A DNA stretch of 64,000 nt from Leptodontidium sp. MPI-SDFR-AT-0119 (taxonomy: Eukaryota > Ascomycota > Leotiomycetes > Helotiales > Leptodontidiaceae). A model generated the notes under the pieces. It ran no database searches. It was not told the DNA's origin and saw nothing but the letters and a program-made list of their open reading frames with translations. Made by a program: the position numbers and the translations under genes. The stretch is from positions 3,596,001 through 3,660,000 of the forward strand of contig JAHLEZ010000003.1 in NCBI GenBank assembly GCA_020726505.1, in the 5' to 3' direction. Shown in pieces: positions 23,797-34,934 of this stretch. Within the stretch, counting starts at the first letter, position 1. Each line of letters begins with the position of its first letter.

Positions 23797-24625
23797 TATT
23801 AAGGTCGCGTGCTGTATTGAAGGAAAGTAAAGGACGACGACGACGACGACTTTCGACTTCTAGGCTGGATGTTGTGTGAACCCTCGAGCTGGCGAGATAC
23901 AGGGACTAGAGAAGCAGCAGAAACAGGAGGGAAAGAGAACCGTTTTGTATTCAAACCGCGAGGCAGGCCACCTCGGCGGCGGTTCATAGCTCCCTGCTGC
24001 TCAAGCAGCTCCTGGTTCCAATGGTCCATTGCCTCCCCTGTTAGTCGAGAGCATGGGTTGGGACGGTCGGCCACTAAAGGCACAGCGATAGCGACCTTCT
24101 GGATGGAGGGTCTTGGCTGGGGCTAGCCAAGATATCTTTTATCACTTGGCTCTTGGCCCAATAACAACATCGGCCGTATTCGAGGCCAGCCCAGGCGTTG
24201 CCAACGGGGCGCAAGAATTCTTGATCGTATCAAGAAGCTCTTTTGCTGTACTGTGATCTCTTGTACATGTCTCATCGCCATGGGGGGTGGAAGAGCCGCA
24301 GTGGGAGTTGAACGACAGTTCTTGGACATGGTGAGAGTGAAGGTGCAAACAAACAAAGACAGACTCGGCCGTGCGGTACGGTACTGTAGTGTGACCGGGA
24401 TGAAAGATCTGCAATGGCGACGGTGGCTGAAGCCCCAAAGAATCATGCAAGCCCCGCGTTTGGCTAATACCAATTACTGTACTAGTGTCCGGCAGATTAG
24501 AGTTGGTGATAGTGCTACGCACTGGAGGGGACGGGACAGTGGACTGACTGGGGGAGGGAGGGAGGGAGACAGACAGTGGATTGATTGCAGCAAGGAGAAG
24601 GGTGCGATGGGGATGGGGATGCGAT

Positions 24626-24626
<1 letters not shown>

Positions 24627-24666
<40 letters not shown>
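24627..24666. repeat. Microsatellite (CTGG)10
   Basis: Ten perfect CTGG units in the spacer upstream of the permease. Such tracts are prone to length change between isolates. Confidence 0.95.
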
Positions 24667-24667
<1 letters not shown>

Positions 24668-25721
24668 GTGAAGCATGTCCCAGCAATTCTGTATGTGGAA
24701 ACGGGGGAGGCGATGGCTGGATCGGCATACGGAGTAAGAGGGGTGGGTGGTGCTGTTGTTGTGGTAGTGCTTTCGTAAGAGGAATCGATGCTGGACTTCG
24801 TGGGATTAATGCGACGCGCCTGAGAGGAAGAGGCAATGGAAGCTGGACGACTCAAGTGTCAAGGCTCGGGAGAAACGAACTGAGGCAAGGACAAGGGCAA
24901 GGGACTGCGTGACAATCCCAGGCTCCCGTCCGTCCCTAGGTATGCAATGCCTTCCTGCCCTGTCTGCTCCTCTCGTAATTAGAACAAAACACGGCAAGCA
25001 AGCAAGCAAGCTATCGCGATGCGATGTGCGATGCATGAGAGGGGGAGGCGATCGAAGGAGCACGGAAGCGGAAGCGGATCAGGATGTCTATCAGGAAGTC
25101 TGTTTACTAGTATTAGCATACACTATCAGCCACGGCCGGCCGCTACGATGGATGGATGGAAAGCAGTGGCGTCCTGGTGTGGTAACAGAAACCAAACGGT
25201 GGACCGAGGTGAGGGCAGGTGAGGATAGGTGAGAGCAGGCGAGAAGCTCTGATTCGAGGCCTGGAAGCTGTTTGGTCATTAGTGTACTGTCAATCGAAGC
25301 CATCAAGCAAGCCATGAGGCGCTGAGCGGCGGCCACAGAGAGACAAGACAGACAGACCACAGAGAGATGCGCTCAAGAGTTTCTAGTTGTTCCCATGGAG
25401 TTTGGTCTAGATGATCCCAGCAGCCCAGGCGCTGTCATGTGCAACAGAGTAGGCGGGGCCGTCTTGGCTGGTCACGAGCCAGTAACGTGATTCGTCGAGT
25501 GGGAGTCCCTCCTTTCCCAAAGAGGAAGGAGCTTGGGTCTGTAAACACTGGGCACCTCAGCCCGGCAAGGCACCGCACCCACCGCACCGTTGGAGGTTCA
25601 CTTTGGCTTGGCGAGGAGTGTTTTGTTTGGTGAGGGCGTGTGCGTGGGCGTGTGTGCGTGTGCGCGTGCGGGTTAAAAAAAAATTGGTTCAAGGCAAGGT
25701 CAAGGATAATTCCAATCAATC

Positions 25722-25744
25722 CCAGCCAGCCAGCCAGCCAGCCA
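25722..25744. repeat. Microsatellite (CCAG)n, inverse of the CTGG tract
   Basis: More than five CCAG units. This is the reverse-complement motif of the (CTGG)10 tract about 1.1 kb to the left. Confidence 0.9.
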
Positions 25745-27474
25745 ATCCCAGACCCAGTCCCAGACCTTGCAGCCCTCCAAGTGGGGTCGAGTCCTTCATC
25801 TGATTCGACATTCCATCATCCCAGCTTGCCGAACAACACTGGAGACCCAATGAACCTTATCAGCTTGGCGGCCATGGTCCAATAGGAGTCTCCGTTTTTG
25901 ACCTCATTCTGCCAAGGTGGCCAGTCTGGTGCCATTGGTGAAATTGTGCTGCCCCCAAACCAGACACCAAACCAACGGATAGGCGCGGTTACCCCGGGAT
26001 TGGTAGGGGGTCGATGCATAAGGCTTCCATGCGGCTTTCCAGAACACTTCTAGACTCGGGCCAAGGCTGGAGATGGGGTTTTGCCAACGTAAAGAATTCG
26101 CCAAGGCTAAGTGAGGGAATATGCAAGTGGAATGGGATTGAGAGCTTTTGGCTGATGGATGGATGATAGAGGAGGCGAAAGACGGGACGGGAGGGAGAGG
26201 GAGAGTCACCACTGTTCCTCGGTTGAAGACTTCTTCTTCTGGTGTCACTTGATTTTTCCAGGTCAGAGCCAGCAGTCAGTCCATCACACCACTTCCACCT
26301 GCCTGGGTATTTTATTCTCGCGTGGTGCAGCCACACGATTGGACCTTCCGTATCGATACGAAATCTGCAAGACCGACTCCTACCAAGACTCACTCCCAAG
26401 ACTTTCCTTCCAAGCCTCACTTGCATTCCCGTATAGAGGCCAAGACAACATGCATCGCAGCATTCTAATTACCGTCTTGTCCGATCCAATCCAATATCCA
26501 ACTGCCAACAAAAAACCCCCAGCCCAGCCAACAGGATCAAACCGAAAATCCTATGAGCCATTTTATTTTTAACAAATCGCGGCTTTCGGGCTTTTCTTAG
26601 CCTGCTGCTGCTGCTGCTGATGCTCCCCATTGAACTCGGTTTTCTTACACATGCTTATCCCTAGTTTTGGGTTCATGTCGCGATGCGGCGTACACTCTTG
26701 ATTTGACCTAATCTAACCTTTAACTTTACCTCCAACGGTACTCGTGCAACGGTACAACTTGACACCTTGTCTACTAAACCTGTGCTGTCCTGTCTGTCTG
26801 CCTCACTGAGAGTACCATTATTTCCGCTTTAATGCCATGCAATGCCACGCCACGCCATGTTACACATTTTTAGAAAACCCAGACATCCATCCATCAATCA
26901 ATCCATGGGTTTGTTTGACGTATACCGGAGAATTTCTGCACCCGTAAGACCCGAAGAATACCAGAGGTTGCGATGGGGTACGTACAGGTGGGTATCCAGC
27001 CGCGTCTACGTATTCCAGTGGATCTCTCTCTCCATCGCCCCTCTCTATCTCTCTTGATCAATCTTCGTCTCCGCCTTTAGGGGTTTCGTGTCAGGTTGTT
27101 ATGGGTACGGTATTATTGTCAGTTCATTGACTTTTTTTTTCTTTCATGATAAGGTTTTCCCTTATCCTATCTACGTAGTACAGTATCTATCGATTGAATG
27201 GATCTTCTGGGGAAGAAGTTATTTGTCGCATCTTTGACAATTCGTTCTCCACTTTCTACGGACTCTATCAATATCATGCATGATGAGGCTGTCTCGCTTA
27301 TGTCTTTGCACTTTACACTTTTTGTTTGTCGTTAATCAATCGCCACCCGAAACCACCCGGCACTTCGAGGTCATGATGCGACACGATTTTCTTCTCGACA
27401 CGATAAACTTTTTCACCCACGCATTGAAAACCAGCCTTTCACTTTTCGCGATACTTTCTCGATGAGTTTTTATT

Positions 27475-27790
27475 TTCTAATTCTTACGTTTTCACTGCAT
27501 CCTACAGCAAAGCATTCATCATTCCTTCCACGCTACTTTCTCCAAAAGCATTTTCTCTTCTAATTCTTACGTTTCGCTGCATCCTACAGCAAGCATTAAT
27601 CATTCCTTCCACGCTACTTTCTCCATAAACATTTCCTCTTCTAATTCTTACGTTTTCACTGCATCCTACAGCTAGGATTATTGATCCCTTCCTCGATACT
27701 TTCTCCAGAAACATTTCCTCTTCTAATTCTTACGTTTCTTCACTCCATACAGCTAGGATTATTCAATCCTTCCCCGACTCATGACTACGA
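27475..27790. repeat. 82-bp minisatellite, about four copies
   Basis: Units begin TTCTAATTCTTACG at 27475, 27558, 27639 and 27721, giving periods of 83, 81 and 82 bases. Each contains GCATCCTACAGC or a close variant and ends in a version of ACTTTCTCCANAAACATTTCCTC. The last copy is partial and diverged; a further worn half-copy may precede the first (from about 27440). The array encodes no repeated peptide that looks like a protein domain. Confidence 0.9.
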
Positions 27791-28925
27791 AGTATTCTAC
27801 TCCCCCGCTTAACTACTTCCTTCCTTTCCCATAACTAGCTTCAAACACAACCGCTGTCTAGGTACAAACCCCGCCCCTGCATAACATTATGCTTCCGGAA
27901 GTTCAATACCAAGAAGCTAGAACATCAAATCCTTCCAGAATCTCACTCATCGAACATTCCATTCCAAGCCCCCGCAAGCCCCCCCGGACCCCAGAAACTC
28001 TTAAATCTCACCACCCATGCTTCCGGAGTGCCGGGCGGCTTCCAAATCTTACATCCTGCATCTCACATCTCACATCTCACCACCTCATCGCAACGCAACC
28101 CATCAATCATATCCTAAACCTATCGCACTCGACCGCGCACGCAGCATCCGATTCCAAGATTCCAGAAAGGAAAGCGAGATACTGAATTTCCGTGCCTCGC
28201 CGAGTCGTTCCAAGGCTGGTTGGTTCCTTTACGCGAAAGCGAAAAATCTCACTCTCACTCTCACCCGTTCCCCCACATCTCACTGGCCACTCTTCTCGGC
28301 TTTGCTCTGCTCTGGCTCTGATCTGTTTAATCGAATGGTACAGCACGCCACCCGCTCTCCGCTCTATCCAATGGCCCAGTCCACAACTCACACCGCTCGC
28401 ATGTGGGGAAGAGTTCTCTCGCCACCGTCATGCTAACTAACCACAGCTTTCTCTCGAATTTCGAAAAATCACCCCGGTTTCCAAACCACTGACTGCATTT
28501 CTCTCCACTTATCTCCTCATCACCTCACCCACACTCCATCCCATCTCAACTCCATTGTCAATCCCAACCCCCCTCCCCCCCACCAAGAAAAAAAAATCCC
28601 TTAACAACGAAAACCCCTCACGCCTCCTTTCCCTCCCTCCCTTCAACCACCTCCTGGCAACCGCCTCATCCTCCAATACATCCTACAATCACCAGCTCTC
28701 CCAAACAAAACAAATAATTAAGCACCCAGGTACTGTGCAAGAAAGAAGAGAATAATATGGATCGTTGCTAGGAGGGTGCGGGTGAGGATTATAGATAAGA
28801 TTATGATCGGGTTTGTCACACATCAACTTCCCTCCAATTTTTAATTTTAATTTAATTCTTATTTCGTTTCTTTTATTTTTGTTTTCTTTTTGAAGCAGAG
28901 GGAGGGGATTTTAAATGTAGGTGGA

Positions 28926-28927
<2 letters not shown>

Positions 28928-28966
<39 letters not shown>
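28928..28966. repeat. Homopolymer run of 39 G
   Basis: Thirty-nine consecutive G on the plus strand, in a purine-rich context. This length is extreme for a fungal genome and is also a place where assemblies go wrong. Confidence 0.95.
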
Positions 28967-28967
<1 letters not shown>

Positions 28968-29850
28968 GAAGAGGGTACGTACAAGCGTCTGTCTCCTCGT
29001 CGGGACTTTGGTCAGGAGATTTATCACCTTCTTGATTGTTTTTGATAGTTGTTTGACTTGTTGTGGCTTATATGAGCTGTGCATTGTCGTCGTTATTATC
29101 CATCCCCATCTTTCATCTCCTTATCTCCGCACTCTCTCACTCTCTCTTGTCGTTTCGTCGTTTCAACCCGGTGTTTATTTTTATTTTATTTTATATCTTT
29201 GAACAAGATCCATCAATTGAATTAATTATCTTCAGGATACTAAATTACCGTATTGGAAGTAATGCGATTGGATTCATCATTTATGAAAGCCATCTATTTC
29301 CTAGTATAATGCGGGTAGGATTTACTTGTCTGCACTTTTTCCTCATAGTGATTGATGTGTGGTTTAGTTTAGTGTGGTGTATGTAGTGCGGATCACTTTT
29401 TTCCGTCTTCGCTATATGGACGTCACGACACATTTTAGACTTCCCTGCCTATCTACCAAGACTTCTCTCCTGAAGAAAAAAAGGTAATGAAGAACCCTAT
29501 CGCAACTCTTACTCACACAACTAGGTTTTTTTCTCCCCATTCACTCGCACGTGCCGCGAAGGAATAAACACTTGCATTGATTCAATTATCGACACATTAA
29601 TCTATCTATCTATATGTTTGTTTGTCCGTCTATTGTCATCTGTCAATCACTCTGTTATATCCTGTCTCTCTCGATCTAAAACTTAAAACATAAAATCTCT
29701 TCTTTTTCATCATCTTCTTCTCACCCAGCCCTGCATGCGATTTGTATGACGATCGATTCGAGCGACCACTCGTTCTACCCACACACACACACACACACAT
29801 CAAAAGAAGCGAAAAAAAGATCCGATCTATGCACACACGCATTCTCCCCG

Positions 29851-30480
29851 CTAAACCTCCCCAACACCCACAACGATATCTCCCTTCCCGCATGCATCCC
29901 TCATCTCAATGGTGCCATACGATGACATTCGCTGCTGTCCTTGTTCATTGTCTCTCACATATCGACTCCCATATCCATCCGCATACCTATTCCCACACTC
30001 ACGCACGATCAATTCCTCACCTTGCTCTCCACTCTCGAGATCGGCATTGAGGTCGACATCAAGACCGAGAAGTGGTTCATATTCGCCAGCAAGAAGAGTA
30101 CTCTCACTCGTCTAGAAACCAGAAGCTTGGGATACTACTTTTGCCTTTCCTCTCTCTTTTGCTTTTACTCTTATTCTTTCTTCACTTCTCCGCGCACGTA
30201 TACCGGACGGATGGTATCTTTTTTATCACCCAACCGCCGAGGGAGCTGAGGAGCATTGCGAGGATGAGGAATGTGTAGGCGAAGACCTGGGTGTGGCGTG
30301 TGTGTTAGATAACCTAGATTGTTATAGAGGAAAGGATAGAGGAAGAAGGGAGAGAGGGGGGAGAGGAGAGGAGAGGGAGGGAGGAAGAGAGAGAGGAGGG
30401 AGAGGTGCCTTTATCATTGTAAGTGTCGGTGCGTCGAGATCGGGGTAGGGGTTGAATGGAACTGGGAGGCTGGAATTCAT
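29851..30480 (-). CDS. Small single-pass membrane protein (three-exon model)
   Basis: Exons 30480-30409, 30286-30230 and 30111-29851 give 129 residues, all junctions in phase 0. The N-terminal 24 residues (MNSSLPVPFNPYPDLDAPTL onward) are polar. The 19-residue second exon is almost entirely one membrane span (VFAYTFLILAMLLSSLGGW). The C-terminal part is acidic and hydrophilic (STLLAGEYEPLLGLDVDL onward), ending VVGVGEV. The second intron (118 nt, GTGATA...TTTCTAG) is normal. The first (122 nt) would need a GC donor (AAG/GCACCT) because no GT is available in the right place; its interior is very pyrimidine-rich and ends CTAAC...CCCAG. The ATG has A at -3. I do not know the family. The open pieces are short, which is why it is easily missed. 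Confidence 0.5.
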
Positions 30481-31395
30481 CGTTTGGTTTGTAGGCGGTG
30501 GTGGATTTGTGTGTAGGATTGGGATTGGGATGTGCATTTTGAATGTATGCTTGTTTGGTTATTTATTTTTCCGTGTTGGTTTTGTTTTTCCCAGGGGAAA
30601 TTAACCGTCTTGACAATGGTGGTAGAGGCGGTGGGTGTGATGATGAGGGCATATCGAAGTATATTACTTTCGTTCAAATGGGGAAAGCAAGTCGGGATAT
30701 GAAAGTTAAATAAATCTGCTGGATGTGGGTCAGTATCCTTGGGACCAACCTAGTCCAAGTACGAATATGTTAGGGACGAGATGATGCAGAGCGAGACTAA
30801 GTAGATTACTGGGTCACTTAGACTTAGTGAACCGAAGTTGCGTTACCTCTTGTTCCCCATCTCAGATTAGATTGGATCAGATGGGACTAGATATTTTTAT
30901 ATGTAGCTTGAAGCGTATGTGTCATTGAGAATTTCGAATTCATTCCTCTGGGTTTTCTGTGCATTTAATACCTTGCGAAGGCAAGTGAAATAGAAGGGGG
31001 TGTGTGTAGAACTTTACGTGGGGCCTCGCTTCCTTATTCCAGGAACCGTCCGAACATTTGGTTTTTTTTTTAGAGAACCGTAGAATCACCAATGAGCTGA
31101 AACCTAAGTGGAATAATAGTGGACTGGAACTATTAGGGGATTTATTATTATTTGAAATACAAGAAGATTAATACCTTCAGTTCAGCGGTTTACAATAGCC
31201 ACGTACAAACGAGGGAGACCAAGGACCTCTCTACTCTGACCTGGGAACTAACGAACGAGTAAACCCTCTAATAAAGCATTGAAAATGAAAATAAAAGGCC
31301 TAAATTGATTTTATCTTACTACCTTTCCCTTCCCACCCCTGCCACCCCTTCTCCAGGCCTTTTCGCCCAGCCCCCCCTCGTACCCTGAAATTCGC
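30481..31395. other. Intergenic between small membrane protein and phosphatase-like genes
   Basis: A 915-base spacer between two minus-strand genes: promoter of the small membrane-protein gene and 3' region of the histidine-phosphatase-like gene. Nothing else recognised. Confidence 0.5.
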
Positions 31396-32220
31396 CTACC
31401 CAGTTACACTACCAATCTCATCCTCACCCACAGCACCAACAACAGGCCCTATGCCCCCAACACCTTCTTCGCTACATCCCCTATCATCCAACCCAGTAAT
31501 CCCTTCACTCCCCACCACATCCAAGACATCATACGGCGGTTTGACCCCCCATATAACATCGAACCTCTTCGGATACACCTAAACAACATAACACATCACA
31601 GATCAGCCCAGCCCAGTCAGTGTAGCGATTCTCGATTACCCTACATCACAACAAACATCTCCCCCACATCTCCAAGAAGAGGTAGAAAATCGAAAACTAA
31701 CCCATTCCTTCACCACCCCAATCTCCGCCACGATCTGCGTAAGCACTTTATGTTCCCAGCAGATCAACACGTTTCCCGGCCCCTTGAAATCCAAGGCTGT
31801 TTTAGCCACGGAAGAGAAATCGTCGCGATCGATTGAAATGTCGATTTCTAAGCCGAGGGATGTTGCGAGTGGGAGGACGGTTTGGAAGGGGCGGGCGCGT
31901 TTGCCATCTAGTTTTTATTCAGTGTTAACAGTCTTGGATTTCTCTTGAAGACGAGGAGGAATTTGAGTTTTTAGGGTTGGGGCGGGGAGGAAGGGAGACG
32001 AACGTTTCCCTGGCTTCTGAGCGAGGAGGTACCCGATGTTGAAGAGGCTGTTTTTCCCGAATACGGTTACTAGACCAGTGGCTCGTTGGATGCCTTGTAC
32101 TGAGAGGCCGTCTTGGTCTTCACCGTTGATCTTGGGGGGTTTCTCGCCGTGTCGGATGAGGTAGATGGTTGGTTTGGCAGAGTGGGTTGGGGAGGTAGTT
32201 GGAAGGCCTTGGGAGGACAT
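31396..32220 (-). CDS. Histidine-phosphatase-superfamily protein (phosphoglycerate-mutase-like)
   Basis: Exons 32220-32004, 31907-31702 and 31578-31396 give 201 residues. The superfamily core appears at the N-terminus as IYLIRHGEKP, with the phospho-accepting His24. RARPFQTVLPLA follows, and a second conserved His lies in NVLICWEHKVLTQIV. The protein is short, like fungal cytosolic relatives that hydrolyse or merely bind phosphate esters; the substrate cannot be inferred. Intron 1 has an unusual GTTCGT donor, yet the join restores GKHGKRARPF as in the family. Intron 2 starts GTTAGT. The start is the first ATG of the frame, in a CACCATG context. No signal peptide. The C-tail is acidic and Gly-rich. 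Confidence 0.8.
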
Positions 32221-33950
32221 GGTGAGTGTATGGGTAGGTGTTAGTGACAAGAGAGTTGTATTTGTCTAGGGAGTTTGGAATTGAGATAGGATCTGACATG
32301 GGATTTTGAGAATCGAAATGTGCAGAGAGGGGGCGGGAGAGAGGGGCCTTAAGTATTACACGATGAATTTGAAATGATACTCTCATCTTACTTCCTTCTC
32401 TTCTTCTTCTACCTCTCACAAGCGAGCCTTGAACAAAGTCGGTCGATATCATCATCATTATACCCGATCCCCCAATTCCCGTGCACAATTACACAAACTT
32501 CCTACACAAAGACGTCATATCCTACTTTAGAACCAACCCTCTTGACATATTCAACGTTCACAAGGGCAAGAAAGAAGATCACTTGCCTCAATCTATAACT
32601 ATGAGAAGTTGGGTTCGAGGGAAATTGCCGGGATTGGGACGGGAGAGGTATCTGTGTCTCGTGCTCGGTTACACTTGTTGCACTGAGCGAAGTTCAACAC
32701 TAGTTAGTTGGTCTTCGCCGACCGAAGGATGTGTGATACAGTGTAAGAGTTTCACTTTGTCCGGGGCACGAAGTCTGATGGAAGGAATAGAGGTTAGTCT
32801 GCTATGTTGTAAGTCACAGCTGAGACGTTGTGAGCGTTCGAGAAGTGAAGTGAGTAAGGACTGAGTATACAAGTCGGTGATTAACTTAGTAAGTTAGTAT
32901 TAAGTGGGGTAGACTAGAAAGAGTGTAAAAACAAGTACGGTATTCTCAAGTATCAAAGAATGAAGAAGGCATCAGGGGAGAAGAAGAAAAACTAATATGA
33001 AGTATGGGAAGTATACATTTACCTACTTCTCTTTCCAAAGGGTACTCGTGGATTGTCTTCACTTGACAGGATTGGGGATTGAACTGCAGTATGAATAAAC
33101 AGTGAGGCTCATGTGTGACATATGGCTATTTTATCTTGATGGTACGAAACCCTGGAACGGATAGAGATGGATTTCAGATTTGGAAAAGGGCAAGTCACCA
33201 GACTCGACGCAGCCCTGCGGGAATCTAAAGCAACATAATTATATTATAAACAATCGTTAGATCTTATATCAAGAAAGCGTCATCGTTAAGCTCGCCTCAT
33301 TGATTTCGTTCCTCCAAGTTAGACTTTTCCCCTTCTTAAGCCTAGGCAAAAAAACATACATGTATCGAAGTAAGCATTGCCAAGAATTGAAGTTGCAGCA
33401 TCAATTTTGGGGGCAGTGCACTGCTAACTTTTTTCGATACTTCCAAAAATAATTTTAGAGGAAAACGGAGTCACACAGTTAAAAATACTACAGATGCGAT
33501 AAGATGTTGAATAAATGAGAACAAGTCCTTTCGCATTCTGAGATGGTGGTTGAAAGACTGGTATTGTAACGTTTGTTGATCGAAGAGACTTGTTTTGATT
33601 TGACGACTGGGGGGCTCGGTTGGGGCGGAGGCTGAGGTGGTGGAGGCTTGGAGACCTGCCGCGAACCATGACCATGCTTCTAGCACAACGCTGCTTTACA
33701 ATGAAATGAAGGCAGACATGAGTGGGCAGGTATGTATGAGCACCAAGCAGGCTCATGTAAATGTATGAAACTCAAGGATCGAGGCTGCCTTCTCTATTTG
33801 AGTCTCTTTAAAAAAGACTTTCATCTAGACATTTCTCCACCTTTCAGCAAGTCACTCCTCCCTGTTTCAATAATAGGTGCCAGCTCTCAACACCAAGCAC
33901 CCATCACCCTCACACTCTCACAATTTTCAACCACCGTTTCAACCACCAAA
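32221..33950. other. Intergenic, divergent promoter region
   Basis: A 1.7-kb divergent spacer between the phosphatase-like gene and the PQ-loop gene. Frames at 32374-32864 and 33424-33756 have no family character and overlap frames on the other strand. No repeat or RNA gene recognised. Confidence 0.5.
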
Positions 33951-34883
33951 ATGCCCGTCTACAACTGGCTCAGGATGTAAGCTTCCAGGTCTTTCACAGC
34001 GACCCCGCTAACCTGCACCAGAATGCTCAGCATCTCTTCCCTCCTCTCCTTCATCCCCCAAATCAAACACATCACCAATAAGAAATCCAGCGTTGACATA
34101 TCACTCACCTACGTCCTCCTCATCACCATATCAAGTACCGAGCAATTTGCCCTCGGATTCTACTACATTGCCAGTCACAACAACGATTCAGATTTCTTCG
34201 TCAGCGATCCGAGGAATCTAGGTGACTGGTTGAACCTTGCCCAACTCGCGATCGTATGGGTCATGTCTCTCCTGGTGTAAGATACCATCTAGATATAACA
34301 TTTATTTACTTACTTTCCTGTTCTTCAAATCCAGTGAACATTCAGCATCAACTTCTCTAACACTACCCACAGCTTCGCAACATGTCTATTCTACGCCCCT
34401 AACACCGCTCCACGAACACGTGTAGTAGCACTCTACACATCATTCCTCGCCATATCTGTAATCCCGCTCCTCATCGACGTCCTAACGCCCGTCGGGAACC
34501 CCGAAGACGAGCGCTGGTCCAGCGCCATCTTCATCGGCGTGCACACCATGCTCGTCAATCCGCTCGTGACCCTCGGCGTCTTCGCAGCCTTGTGTTTTCA
34601 GTGGCCGAACGCTAGAGCCGCTGCGTTGAGCGAAGTGGGTTTGGCTGTGCAGGCGGCGGTCTTTGCTCTTGTGGCGCTGTCGTGGGTTGGAAGGGTGAGG
34701 TTCTTAGAGTTTGATAGAGGTTTGGGAGGGTTTCCTGTGAAGACTTGGTATCAGCTTGTCGGGTGGGCTGCGGTGGATAATGCTATTTTTGCGTTTGTGC
34801 AGGCTGTATTGTTTTTCTTGAGGAGGCAGAAGTTTCAAAGTGGGAAAGTAGGTGGGGAGGAGGAACCACTATTGGGCCACTGA
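33951..34883 (+). CDS. PQ-loop-type membrane protein (fungal)
   Basis: Exons 33951-33976, 34022-34276 and 34373-34883 give 263 residues with about seven hydrophobic spans. Exon 2 carries a PQ-loop-like motif (LSFIPQIKHI followed by KSSVDISLTYVLLI). It then has the fungal-type sequence DPRNLGDWLNLAQLAIVW, which I associate with fungal proteins annotated as PQ-loop family. The tail ends GGEEEPLLGH, with an acidic dileucine-like EEEPLL. PQ-loop proteins transport amino acids or sugars or act as adaptors at the vacuole or ER. Only one PQ motif is clear here, so a transport function is inferred weakly. Exon 1 is only 26 bases; both introns have GTAAG donors and CTAAC branches. The gene converges on the next, with 51 bases between stop codons. 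Confidence 0.75.
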
Positions 34884-34934
34884 GTACTGTAGAACTAAAT
34901 TTCCTTGTTGGGACTTGGATTGCAATTGCATATC

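Larger units (their letters stand above)
23797..29850. other. 6-kb gene-free region upstream of the permease
   Basis: The longest stretch without a supported gene. It contains low-complexity and repeat features listed separately: (CTGG)10, (CCAG)n, an 82-bp minisatellite and 39 consecutive G. Frames here are short, overlap on both strands and are built from repeats (for example Leu-Ala-Gly-Trp runs from CTGG). The part next to 23796 is presumably the permease 5' UTR and promoter, and the far end the 3' region of the small membrane-protein gene at 29851. A non-coding transcript could lie here, but nothing in the bases proves one. Confidence 0.5.

Noticed and set aside
24142..24912. Open frames of 219 and 237 codons on both strands
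   Set aside because: They overlap each other and are carried by the (CTGG)n tract and low-complexity sequence. Repeats such as Leu-Ala-Gly-Trp and Gln-Pro-Ala-Ser are translation of the microsatellite.
29780..29800. (CA)n stretch read as a possible regulatory element
   Set aside because: Short simple repeat without further signal; not informative.
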